Assembly: GCA_001599755.1 (NCBI GenBank)
Contig: BCHX01000005.1
Coordinates: forward strand, 1,707,922 to 1,771,921
DNA: 64,000 nucleotides
From: Gliomastix tumulicola
Lineage: Eukaryota; Ascomycota; Sordariomycetes; Hypocreales; Bionectriaceae
Reading direction: 5' to 3'
The notes under the pieces were generated by a model that saw only the letters and a program-made list of their open reading frames with translations, was not told the DNA's origin and ran no database searches. Positions 56,801-64,000 of this stretch are shown one piece after another (within the stretch, counting starts at the first letter, position 1; each line of letters starts with the position of its first letter). Made by a program: the position numbers and the translations under genes.

Positions 56801-58307
56801 CGAATCCCAGCTCCCGCAGACCGAGACGCCGCTCCCTCTCAAAGCTCCGTCTTTTTCTCTAGATTACTTTCCCACAGACGCCTCGGCGTGGAATCTGTTT
56901 GGCAAGAGAGTGAACACGTCTGCGATGACCACACCCAGGACTCCCTTGACACCTTACTACGAGGGGTCGCAAGCCTCTGATGAGGTGGTATGGGATGCCG
57001 AGCCAGGCTCGAACTCGTTCTCCTGCGGCGAGACACCGCCTCAGCGCACCAAGGGCCAATGGGAGGAAGTAGACGTCCCTACGGGGGGCTCACGGTCGCC
57101 CAACAGCCGGACAAACACGAAGGGCAACAGCAGTCTGTCCTCGTCCTTCACAGCAACTATCAACCGGTCCTTCACGGGTGGCAGCTCTGCCTCGCCGCCC
57201 AGCCAGGAGAAGAAGCGGCCCAGCCCCGCGGAGATGATCCTCAACAGCCTCGCTCCCAACATGGCAGTTCCGTGGTCGACTGCTCCAGCAACGCCGGGCG
57301 AGATGAGCGTTGGCCGTTCATCCATGTCAGATGACGAGCCGCGCATTATGGAAGACGACGAACCGCTCGACACGGTACCAGTCCCAGTCAGCGTGTCCGT
57401 ATACGTGGAGGACCAGACCATCTTCGACGACGACGGCTGGCACAGCGCGCCGCTGCTGGACCCCAGCAAGGCCCATCTGTACTCCCACTACCGCTACGCC
57501 TACGCCGAGATGCTGCAGATGTGGAACGAGCCCTTGGCCCGTCTCGAGATCATGAAGTTCAACATATTCCAGGAGAACACCTTCTCGGCCGGCCGCGACT
57601 CCTTCTCCATCTACGAGGGCGGCGGCGGCGGCGGCATCGCGCACCCGCAGACGGGCTCCTCGCCCATCGTCCTCGGCAAGAAGGACCTCCTGCAGACGCT
57701 CCTCGCCTCGGGCCGCGGCCTCGACGTCACGGGCGTCTGCCGCATCCACGAGACGCAGCTCGAGCCGCTGCGCTACACGACGCGGTCCAAGGCGCACGTC
57801 GGCGGCGCGCAGGGCGTGTGCGAGAGGTGCCACCGCATGCAGAGCCAGCTGCGCTGCGTCTACTGCCTCGAGCCCATCGACGCGCTGTTCCCGCCGTGCC
57901 TCTCGTGCGGCTGCGCGAGCCACGAGTACTGCCTCGCCGAGTGGCATGCCATGGGCGAGACGGAGTGCCCCGCGGGCGACGAGTGCAACTGCGTCGAGGA
58001 GGCGAGCAACGGGCAGGTCGAGTCGTGGGCCGCTCTCAGGGGCGCGGTGCAGCGTAGTACGCAGTGCAAGATGGCCCTGCTGCCGTCGCCGGCCGTTGTC
58101 GACCCTGAGGACGAGCACGAGAACGAGGACGAGGACGACGAGGGCGGTCGTGGTAGGCAGACGAGCGCCCCTCCCGACGTCCAGTCGTCGTCGCACAGCT
58201 CTAACAACCTGGCGCCGCCCGGCAACACGTTTGGGAGGCTGAAGAAGTCGGCAGGGTCGTGGTCCCGGGCCTCGAGCTTGAGGAGGGAGGCGCGTAGAGA
58301 CGGCTAG
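53862..58307 (+). CDS. mtc5: WD40/RWD/zinc-finger SEA complex subunit (MTC5/SEA3, WDR59 type)
   Basis: A single exon of 1,481 residues. The N-terminal third (about 30-340) is a WD40 propeller with repeats such as HSRAITDINFSAHHPDILATCSVDGFVHYWDLR and IYGVDWNRQRATGIATCSLDKTIKFWDY. A basic linker is followed by an RWD domain at about 504-610 (DELLRISTQIPKVKWENIDFDSLTLNASL, then SFLPEETRQRLTREIHQLADRFL). A long acidic and Ser-rich region follows, then a conserved helical part (EHNAAIAKKYGYTDIADVWHYLVLLL). The C-terminal RING-like zinc module (about 1320-1375) has CERCHRMQSQLRCVYCLEPIDALFPPCLSCGCASHEYCLAEW. This WD40-RWD-RING order is that of WDR59/Mtc5, a GATOR2/SEACAT component on the vacuole that regulates TORC1 in response to amino acids. 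Another start, Met5, is possible. Confidence 0.92.
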   Translation: MPFDMSAGELPRKGKGKIIKSAFDSESFESDGTIHVDGLVGSATISPSGRDIALASPEGLAIVDLDSPFNPPRRLRSHGQPWLVTDVQWSPFAARDYWVVSTANHRALVWNLSLREDSNTGAIEHSLQGHSRAITDINFSAHHPDILATCSVDGFVHYWDLRRPKQPAITFCDYFAGATQVKFNRLDPHVLASSHDRWLHIWDQRQPVDPQKSIMSHTSKIYGVDWNRQRATGIATCSLDKTIKFWDYASEINEPEHIIRTNFPVWRARHTPFGSAMLAMPQNEPGDLYLYDLQSPTQTPDGKATEPVAIFPGHGHHKAKEFLWRSRGGISEDRAADHREFQLVSWGADNELRLQCMDADVLASVGYTKGAPAPEGLVLTRKGATYKTFRTVDDRSNRDRRMGTMSDLRASVSGVVDRQSALTMGMNSGPHGRHSRVGWRGPSMKAKVKVKRDRTQSQIGWLRGVTMAKRATSSGRPKRQMSKDSSVFGHGYPDDGWGEPDTVQDELLRISTQIPKVKWENIDFDSLTLNASLNGPWGAGGETIFMKVRIDLPEAYPTLAAPHFMIEKTSFLPEETRQRLTREIHQLADRFLSRKQNCLEVAFTYLLGEIDLESSTTFFKNVRDLDDGIGGMAGESSSSEEDEDIPAGGSATMSQELPPPIENDSALAPTSRLAVPPPPRTCGARFSLDGRLVCFFPTKEEKARALLSSTLEGQKERPKGEPFFAGFGRLTFETPQRHKQAPDEASADNNDSDSDDSLDSSSSSSDSESMIHKMSLWYRPNRQLRKTWSEDRSVRSSGGGTGTGIGTGTGTITSRRKQGRPRSLTSIHDFRWVLPSKRELAREYAIFGDGGDVCEHNAAIAKKYGYTDIADVWHYLVLLLRKGIPLEILDHQDTRRSSILVIARDVVARCAEDTDACAQYKELPEGQCLEGRVKWGEHPLAQGFISDVFEHYEKAADIQMLAMLSCIFSESSADDPVAYAESQLPQTETPLPLKAPSFSLDYFPTDASAWNLFGKRVNTSAMTTPRTPLTPYYEGSQASDEVVWDAEPGSNSFSCGETPPQRTKGQWEEVDVPTGGSRSPNSRTNTKGNSSLSSSFTATINRSFTGGSSASPPSQEKKRPSPAEMILNSLAPNMAVPWSTAPATPGEMSVGRSSMSDDEPRIMEDDEPLDTVPVPVSVSVYVEDQTIFDDDGWHSAPLLDPSKAHLYSHYRYAYAEMLQMWNEPLARLEIMKFNIFQENTFSAGRDSFSIYEGGGGGGIAHPQTGSSPIVLGKKDLLQTLLASGRGLDVTGVCRIHETQLEPLRYTTRSKAHVGGAQGVCERCHRMQSQLRCVYCLEPIDALFPPCLSCGCASHEYCLAEWHAMGETECPAGDECNCVEEASNGQVESWAALRGAVQRSTQCKMALLPSPAVVDPEDEHENEDEDDEGGRGRQTSAPPDVQSSSHSSNNLAPPGNTFGRLKKSAGSWSRASSLRREARRDG

Positions 58308-58370
58308 TTACCGTGGAAGCGCCCGGGATGGTTCCCATTCTGACCTCAGCTTAGAAGAAGGCCTTTAAGT

Positions 58371-58398
58371 TTTCTGTTTCTGTTTCTGTTTCTGTTTC
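58371..58398. repeat. TTTCTG tandem repeat
   Basis: Four to five copies of a 6-bp TTTCTG unit in the short 3' spacer between MTC5 and the convergent 2-hydroxyacid dehydrogenase gene. Confidence 0.85.
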
Positions 58399-58513
58399 AT
58401 TTTCTTGTTCCTGTAATGCCTATGAAACGTTTCTCAACGAGGTTGAAAGTCGTTCAAATGTACAATACCAATACAGCTACTTAGCTACTAAAGTCTTCTT
58501 CAAATATTCCCCT

Positions 58514-59769
58514 TCACCGGTCCTTGATGACGTTCAACAGGGGCTCCCCCTTGTCCAGCCGCTCCAGGTTCTCCAGCAGCAGCCCGGCGGCGCGTGACAT
58601 GAGATTCGTCGACTGCCACGACACGTGCGGCGTGATGAAGACGTTTGGCGCGCGCCAGAGCACGTGTCCCTCGGGCAGCGGCTCCGGATCCGTGACGTCG
58701 AGCGCGGCGCCCGCGATCACGCCCCTTTCCAACGCGTCTACCAGCGCATCCGTGTCGACGACGGGACCCCGCGCGACGTTGGACAGGAAACCTTTACGCC
58801 GCTTGGCCCCCTCGCCGCCGCCGCCGCCGCCGATGATCTCCAGCTGCCGCTTCCCGATCATGCCCCTCGTCTCGTCGGTGAGCGCCGTGGCCACGACGAC
58901 AATGTCCAGGTCCTGCGCGAGGAACTCGTCGAGGCTGCCGGCCGAGAACCACTTGGACGGGATCGTGCCCTGCGGGTCGCCCGTGCCGGGGACCGTGTAC
59001 CCCTTTGTGTCGACGCGGGACGCCGGCGTGGGACGCGGCGCGTTGGTGTAGGCGTAGACTTCCATGCCCATGGCCGAGGCGAGGCGGGCGGTGTGCCGGC
59101 CGATGGCGCCGTAGCCGAGGATGCCCCTGGGTGAGTTGGTCAGTTTGGTGATGGTGATGATGATGATGATGATCTAGGACGTGAGTAGTACGGGGGAGAG
59201 TATAGGGGGGACGTACATCCTTCGACCAACAGAGTCGGTGCCCATCTTGGAGAGGTCCATGAGCGGGCTCCAGGCCTCGTTCTCCATCTCCTTGACGTAT
59301 CGCTTAAACGAGTTCACATGCGCGAGCCAAGTCCCAATCACCCACTCGCCAATCTGCGGCCTATATCCCATCATCGTCAGCATCCCCTCCCTCAACCCCC
59401 ATCCCATCCAGACACACAAAGAATCCTAACTCACGCATGAATCCCGCTCCCCGAGCAGAACCCAACACCCCGATCATGAAAGACAGGATGCCTCGCCCAG
59501 GGGTCGTACCCGGCGCTGATGAGCTGCACAAACTTGACGCTCCGCATGTTCTCCGGCGCCGGGGGGAACGGCGGGCCGGGACACATGAGCGTGACCCCCG
59601 CGAGGACGTCCGCCGGCAGCTCGTCCATGCTCGTGAGCCCCGTCTTCTCCCACTTGGCCTGCTCCCAGATGATCTCGACGCCCGGGAAGCGGGCGCGGGC
59701 CGTGTCGAGCCATCCGGGCGGCGCGGGGATGGGGAGGTGGATGAGGAGTTTCTCGCCCTGGAGGACCAT
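58514..59769 (-). CDS. D-isomer-specific 2-hydroxyacid dehydrogenase
   Basis: Three exons on the minus strand, 59769-59435, 59360-59217 and 59126-58514, encode 363 residues. The N-terminal catalytic lobe includes MRSVKFVQLISAGYDPWA and SGIHAPQIGEWVIGTWL, joined across the first intron by a TAG acceptor that gives the right phase. The NAD-binding lobe starts MGILGYGAIGRHTARLASAMGMEV (GxGxxG). Catalytic residues are Arg in VARGPVVDTDALVDALERG, Glu in DVTDPEPLPEGH and His in VFITPHVSW, the full Arg-Glu-His set of the family. It reduces 2-keto acids or oxidises D-2-hydroxy acids with NAD(P); the exact substrate (for example glyoxylate or hydroxypyruvate) is unknown. A poly-Gly insert (GGGGGGEG) interrupts the second lobe. 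No targeting signal is seen. Confidence 0.92.
59146..59174. repeat. (GAT)n microsatellite in an intron
   Basis: About nine GAT/ATG units in the second intron of the dehydrogenase gene. Confidence 0.85.
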
Positions 59770-60719
59770 TGTTGCGTCGTTCTCTCTGTCTTGCTTTTCG
59801 TGTATTAGACGTCTGTCTGTCCCTGGTGAAAAGATGAAGATGTATTCGACTCTGAATAAGAGCGCCCGACCACCCTCCTTTTATCCTTCAAGCCCTTCCC
59901 TCGCTCAGAGTTTCCCAAGGTCTTATCCGGTGGAGCCTCGTCAGTCCAGTTTCAAGGGGTCCCCTCCCCCCCCTCGTTAGCTCTCCCGTAAGCAAAAAAA
60001 AACCCTCGAAGAAGAATAACGCAATGGGCGGTCCTAGCAAACCTGCGCAGTGGACCGAGCACCAAAGGCGATTAAAGAAGTTAAGACCGATAAACGCGTG
60101 CTGGGATGAGGGCCAATGAGGCCCGGAAACGCTCGCGGAGTCGGAGGTCGGGACTCGGAATTGGGATTCGTAAACGAACCGGACCGGACCCTTTTGTTTG
60201 TGGGGAGTGACGAGACACTTTTCTGACTTCCCATCATCCCAATGCTCACTGACATCAACAAGGGCGTACCCACCATCGAGAGGCGGTCAAGAGAAAAGAT
60301 ACATATTCGCCGAACAGAGAAGCTAAGCTACTATGAGGTACCGGTCCGTCCCCCCCGTCCGTCGTCCCTTGAACCCTTCATGGGAGATCGCCTGCGTTTT
60401 CCGAGTCCCGAGCCAAGAATAGACCAAAGCAAAACACACTATACTATCTGACATATTACCCATCCCTCCGACTTCCCAGTAGTCAAACAAGTACAAGCCA
60501 AGAGGTGTTCTGTAGCACCTCGGTACATGAAGAGTAGACTGAGAACCCGTCACAGCAATCTGAACATAACAAGACAAGACAAAACGGGACAAGACAAGAC
60601 GTAAAGGGAGGGAACAAAACAAACAAAACAAACAAAACAAAACATAAACGACACAGAAGAAACTTGGCCAACATATAGTAGCCCACGTGGTAGAGGAACA
60701 GTCAGACACCACCAAGGGC
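59770..60719. other. Intergenic region with A-rich pentamer tracts
   Basis: About 950 bases between two minus-strand genes. It holds the dehydrogenase promoter and the 3' flank of the 2EXR gene, including a purine-pyrimidine biased tract of AAACA and GACAA units at about 60570-60645. No gene is supported. Confidence 0.5.
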
Positions 60720-61676
60720 TTAGTGGTTCTTCCTGTTCACCAAGATCTCACCGTCGTCTGACGTTGGCCACTCGTTGCGGAGTAGCAGGGTCATGATCCT
60801 CTCCGCCATCAGCCAGCGAAGCCGGTTCAGCTTGGTCGAGTTGGACTCTCTCTGGTTGTTCGAGGGAGGAGGCTGAATGCGGACCCACTCTCGCCCGTCG
60901 TTGATCTCCCGGAACTCGCCATCGAGGAAGTTGACCTTGGAGACGATGTGGTCCCGGCCGTGGTTGAGCGTGCGGCAGTCCCCGCGAGCGCAGCTTCCGT
61001 CGTTGAGGACGAGTCGGGTGTCTGGGTCGTTCCAGTCCAGAGGCGCCATCTCGATGATGCGCTCGTCCACCCAGTATCGAAACTCCTTGGCCATGTACTC
61101 GATTCGCTCCCTGAAGGGGACCGGCCCCTTGGGCCTGACCTTCCACCCCTCATCGACATCGGCAACCTTGACAAGCCAGAGCTCCTTCACGTTGGGGAAC
61201 CACAGCTCGCTGAACAAGATCTCCCCGAAGTACGACTGGCGATAGAAGATGTCGAGGTACTCGGCGTAGGCGTGTGGCTCGCATACCCTGTCGTCGGGGA
61301 TGCAGTCCCAAAAGACGGCTCGCTCAATGCGCGGCGCCATGTCTTCCAAGACGTTGTGCGCCGTCTGTCTCTCGAAGTCGTAGTCGCAGAGCAGGATGTC
61401 GTTGGCAAAGTCAAAGTAGGAACCGCGACCGATCGCCTCATAACCGGCCCGGCTCTCGTGGCGTGCCTCGGCGTTGACTTGCGTGACACCTGGGAGACGT
61501 TGTGACAGGGGACGGCTCACAAGGTCGTTGAGTAGCACAAGCCTTGGCTCGACGGCACACTTCCACACCTTCAAGCGAAGTTCGGCTGGAAGGCGCGCGA
61601 AGCCGGTGCTTGGCGCCAGATCGCCTGTGGCAGGCAGCCACCACACATCACCATCGAGGATAGGAGACGACGACAT
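60720..61676 (-). CDS. 2EXR domain-containing fungal protein
   Basis: A single exon of 318 residues. I take the ATG at 61676 (MSSSPILDGDVWWLPATG...); the open frame extends upstream to 61814 but that part reads like leader. The 2EXR block is FARLPAELRLKVWKCAVEPRLVLL at about residues 24-47, followed by LPGVTQVNAEARHESRAGYEAIGRGSYFDFANDILLCDYDF. The middle has FGEILFSELWFPNVKELWLVKV and the C-terminus has a Trp/Arg-rich helix. The 2EXR family is expanded in filamentous ascomycetes and is related to F-box-like folds; its biochemical role is not known. The high GC content and single exon fit a recent family expansion. Confidence 0.86.
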   Translation of the reverse strand: MSSSPILDGDVWWLPATGDLAPSTGFARLPAELRLKVWKCAVEPRLVLLNDLVSRPLSQRLPGVTQVNAEARHESRAGYEAIGRGSYFDFANDILLCDYDFERQTAHNVLEDMAPRIERAVFWDCIPDDRVCEPHAYAEYLDIFYRQSYFGEILFSELWFPNVKELWLVKVADVDEGWKVRPKGPVPFRERIEYMAKEFRYWVDERIIEMAPLDWNDPDTRLVLNDGSCARGDCRTLNHGRDHIVSKVNFLDGEFREINDGREWVRIQPPPSNNQRESNSTKLNRLRWLMAERIMTLLLRNEWPTSDDGEILVNRKNH

Positions 61677-62592
61677 GATGATGGCTTGCTGAAATGGAGG
61701 CGACGGGGAAAGGGTGGTGGGCGACAGAAACTGCACAAGGGTGGCAGTACAATTGAATGATCGGTACCTGCTGGTGATGACCTTTTCGCTAGGTACTAGG
61801 CAAAGGCGAATCAATCGATGGCTAAAGGTGGATGGTCTGACAGACTAAGCGAGGTATCAAAGGGCAAGGCTGTATGAGTGGATGATTTGTATGGAGGAGT
61901 GGGATGGAGAAGGAAGAGGAAGAAGAGAGGGAGAGGGAGAGAGAGAAAGAAAGAAAGAAAGGAGATCGAAGGGCTGAGTCCCTGGCCTTTTAAGACACAG
62001 GGCGGTGTGACGGGCAAGGCGAAACTGCAGGGGGGGTGGTTGGAGGGAGCAAGAAAGAAAGAAGCAAAGACCTTCACGTTCCATCCTTGCGGACTGGGCC
62101 GCGCCCCAATGCCGGACAAAAAATCTAGCCGATACTGCATGAGGCCATCGCCAGAGGGTGGGTGTTGGGTTGGCGAGGTCTGACTGGTGGACATTGGCTG
62201 ATGGATGCTTGTTGCAGCTGCAAGCCACCCTTCCAGTTGGCAAGGATCATCTCACCGACCGCCATCCATCCCATCCGCCAGCGTGCAGCAGCGTGCAGCA
62301 AGTGGCAGCAGGTGCAGCAGGTGCGTGCAGCAGGTGCAGGCGGTGCAGGCAGTGCACAAGGACAGTGCAGCCTGGTGTGCCGCGATCCCATGCATGTACA
62401 CGTCTTGCATGTACGAGTACTCGCGCAGGCCGTCCCTTGGCCCAAATGCTTCCCCGGGGACTTGCGAGTGACCCCGGGCCTAGCTTCGATCGCGCGCTAG
62501 TTCGCACTGTACAGGCAACGATGGGCTGAGAGTCAGTCCGAGACCACCCCACGCCGCATGCAGGCCGAAACCAGGTGTCTTGCTTGTTGTTT

Positions 62593-62620
62593 CCATCCAT
62601 CCATCCATCCATCCATCCAT
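62593..62620. repeat. (CCAT)n microsatellite
   Basis: Seven CCAT tetramers in non-coding DNA. Confidence 0.88.
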
Positions 62621-63237
62621 CATCCACCAGTGTTGTGCAGGTGTGCGTCGCGCCGCGCACGCCGCCGGCCTGCTTCTTTCTGTCCGTCCATCCCTCCCTC
62701 CCTCCCTACCTTCCTTCCTGCACGCCTGCAGAGCCTGGTCGTTGTGTGATAAGACCAAGGTGACATGACAAGGTCATTTCAATAAATAATAGTGGGACGC
62801 CTCCCGTCTGCCATCCATGGATCATGCCCGTCGAAGCCCACTCGTGGTCCATTCGGGGGCCTCTGCGAAGGCGTGGCACTCCATCTCCGTCCTGTTTTTG
62901 AGGGCCGCTGCCTGCTTTGCCCGCAACTGAGCCGTACCGCTGGGTCGACAAGTTGCATTCTGCTGGCCAAATTGATTGCTGAGGGCCACTCCCAGCCCAC
63001 ATGTTCCCTGTGTGGGTCGATGGAACAGCGGCTGCGCGCGGTGCACTAACCATGCATGCACAACCCGTTTTGACCCTGCACAGCTCGTCACGAGCCCATC
63101 ACGGACGGGCAGTAGTAAGCTGTCAGCCACATAATTATAGAGAGGGGAGGGGAAGGGGGAGGGGAGGGGAGGGGGGCCAAGCTATGAGCCGATGGTAGGC
63201 TGTTGGTCCGGATTCTGTTGGGTTGGTGGTAATAGTG

Positions 63238-63266
63238 GTCGTCGTCGTCGTCGTCGTCGTCGTCGT
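63238..63266. repeat. (GTC)n microsatellite
   Basis: About nine GTC units ending in GTAGTG; non-coding. Confidence 0.88.
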
Positions 63267-63754
63267 AGTGGTGGTCTCGTTGCTTTGTTGGCTGCTCGTC
63301 AATGCGACGACTCGCGGATGAAGGAGCCTTTCTTGGAAGGCCAAGTGCTTGCTCATTCCTTGCCAACATGACTGTGCACACCACCCCGAATGCACAACTG
63401 CACATGCAGCGTCCAGAGACGCCAGTTGGCTGTGTCACCTATCGGTATGCCCATCAATTCCCCAATACGGAACATTATTGTCTTACCGTCAATCCTAGTC
63501 CACCGCTGCAAGGTCAGCCGCAGGAGCAGGCCGTCGCAGAGCTTTGGTTTCGGCGGATAGAGTTGATCGCCAACCGTCCGCTTTGGTCTTGGTGCCGTGG
63601 CGCACGGGAGCGGCACAGCTGCACGTCCCAACAGCCATTGGTGAGCCTAGACGCACTGTGATTGTGATTGCGATTGCAGAAATGAGGCACACATGACGAT
63701 TCTCGTGCGCGCGTTTATTTGCTCAAGAGGAATAGTTCCCGGTTTTTTTGTTCA

Positions 63755-63975
63755 TTAAAGGCGGCTATGGCGGGTCGCTTGCTCGCTTCGCACGTCGTGG
63801 TCCTGGTCCAGGTCCTGGTCCAGGAAGGCATTGACCGTCGCAGCGAAATGAGCAGCATACTGGTAGAGGAACCCATGTCCCGAGTCCGGGTAGAGGTGAA
63901 GCTGCGCATTCGCGTGCTGCAGTTTTTGCCACATCAGGATGCTGTTCTCCGTCGGCAGTAAGACGTCTTCGCTTC
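63755..63975 (-). CDS. Alpha/beta hydrolase, 3' exon (partial; continues beyond window)
   Basis: The last exon of a minus-strand gene whose start lies past base 64000. It begins at an acceptor (TTTAG) at 63980-63976 and ends with TAA at 63757-63755. It reads ...SEDVLLPTENSILMWQKLQHANAQLHLYPDSGHGFLYQYAAHFAATVNAFLDQDLDQD. The PTENS..M segment and the DSGHGFLYQYA motif, which carries the catalytic His, are the end of an alpha/beta hydrolase of the type related to haloperoxidases and epoxide hydrolases. The remainder is outside the window, so the nucleophile and acid cannot be checked. Confidence 0.78.
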
Positions 63976-64000
63976 CTAAAGGGAGGGGGGGAGTTTGATT

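Larger units (their letters stand above)
61677..63754. repeat. Microsatellite-rich spacer
   Basis: About 2.1 kb without a supported gene but with many short tandem repeats. It holds a GAAA/GAGA purine tract (about 61905-61965), GTGCAG-type minisatellite units (about 62282-62360), (CCAT)n (62593-62620), CCTC/CTTC runs (about 62690-62720), G-rich GGGGA units (about 63135-63175) and (GTC)n (63238-63266). The left end is the promoter of the 2EXR gene. Overlapping short frames here come from the repeats. Confidence 0.7.

Noticed and set aside
57327..58196. 289-codon frame antisense to MTC5
   Set aside because: Ala/Leu/Arg/Val-rich shadow of the GC-rich zinc-finger coding region.

Overview
This is a 64 kb nuclear window from a filamentous ascomycete (Pezizomycotina, most likely Sordariomycetes). 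The evidence is short spliceosomal introns (about 50-90 nt, GTRNGT...CTAAC...YAG), dense intron-poor genes on both strands, fungal-specific families (2EXR, Rho1 GEF with a CNH domain, fungal class I terpene synthase, fungal PD-(D/E)XK nuclease-like family), and an 8 kb TA-saturated block typical of repeat-induced point mutation (RIP). Genus cannot be read from the sequence. Coding exons below were assembled by hand from splice signals and reading-frame continuity; no alignment was run.

Layout. 1-7985: AT-rich, gene-free, RIP-degraded repeat remnant with a sharp GC boundary. 8.0-10.2 kb: two pseudogenes on the minus strand (PD-(D/E)XK nuclease-like; TDP2-like endonuclease/exonuclease/phosphatase). 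10.4-13.7 kb: no gene seen. 13.7-24.9 kb: accessory metabolic stretch with an MFS (anion:cation symporter type) transporter, an alpha/beta hydrolase, a DJ-1/PfpI protein, an EFM2-like protein-lysine methyltransferase, a seven-exon class I terpene synthase and an APH-fold kinase-like protein. 26.8-32.1 kb: a large Rho1 guanine-nucleotide exchange factor. 32.8-35.0 kb: divergent pair, mitochondrial pyruvate carrier subunit and complex I B8 (10.5 kDa) subunit. 35.5-40.9 kb: a 1,754-codon RRM-like, low-complexity protein gene interrupted by two in-frame TAG codons. 42.8-45.4 kb: FMP46-like redox protein and an intracellular trypsin-fold protein. 46.8-53.1 kb: a small hydrophilic protein, ribosomal protein eL14, NAC alpha, ATP synthase subunit d and UBC13. 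53.9-58.3 kb: the SEA/GATOR2 component MTC5 (WDR59 type). 58.5-61.7 kb: a D-2-hydroxyacid dehydrogenase and a 2EXR protein. 61.7-63.7 kb: microsatellite-rich spacer. 63.75 kb to the edge: the 3' end of an alpha/beta hydrolase.

How the genes relate. The right two thirds is mostly housekeeping: mitochondrial energy metabolism (MPC, complex I, ATP synthase d, FMP46), translation (eL14, NAC, EFM2), ubiquitin signalling (UBC13) and TORC1/Rho1 signalling (MTC5, Rho1 GEF). The left third is accessory and lies against heterochromatin-like DNA; the terpene synthase has a transporter, a hydrolase and a DJ-1 protein within 9 kb but no P450 or cluster regulator.

The most notable observation is in the RRM-like gene. 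Both in-frame TAG codons sit in predicted hairpin loops where the A is base 3 of a 7-nt loop after a U, like the anticodon loop of a tRNA edited at A34. This is the arrangement expected for the perithecium-specific A-to-I mRNA editing known in Fusarium and Neurospora, which turns UAG stops into UGG (Trp).
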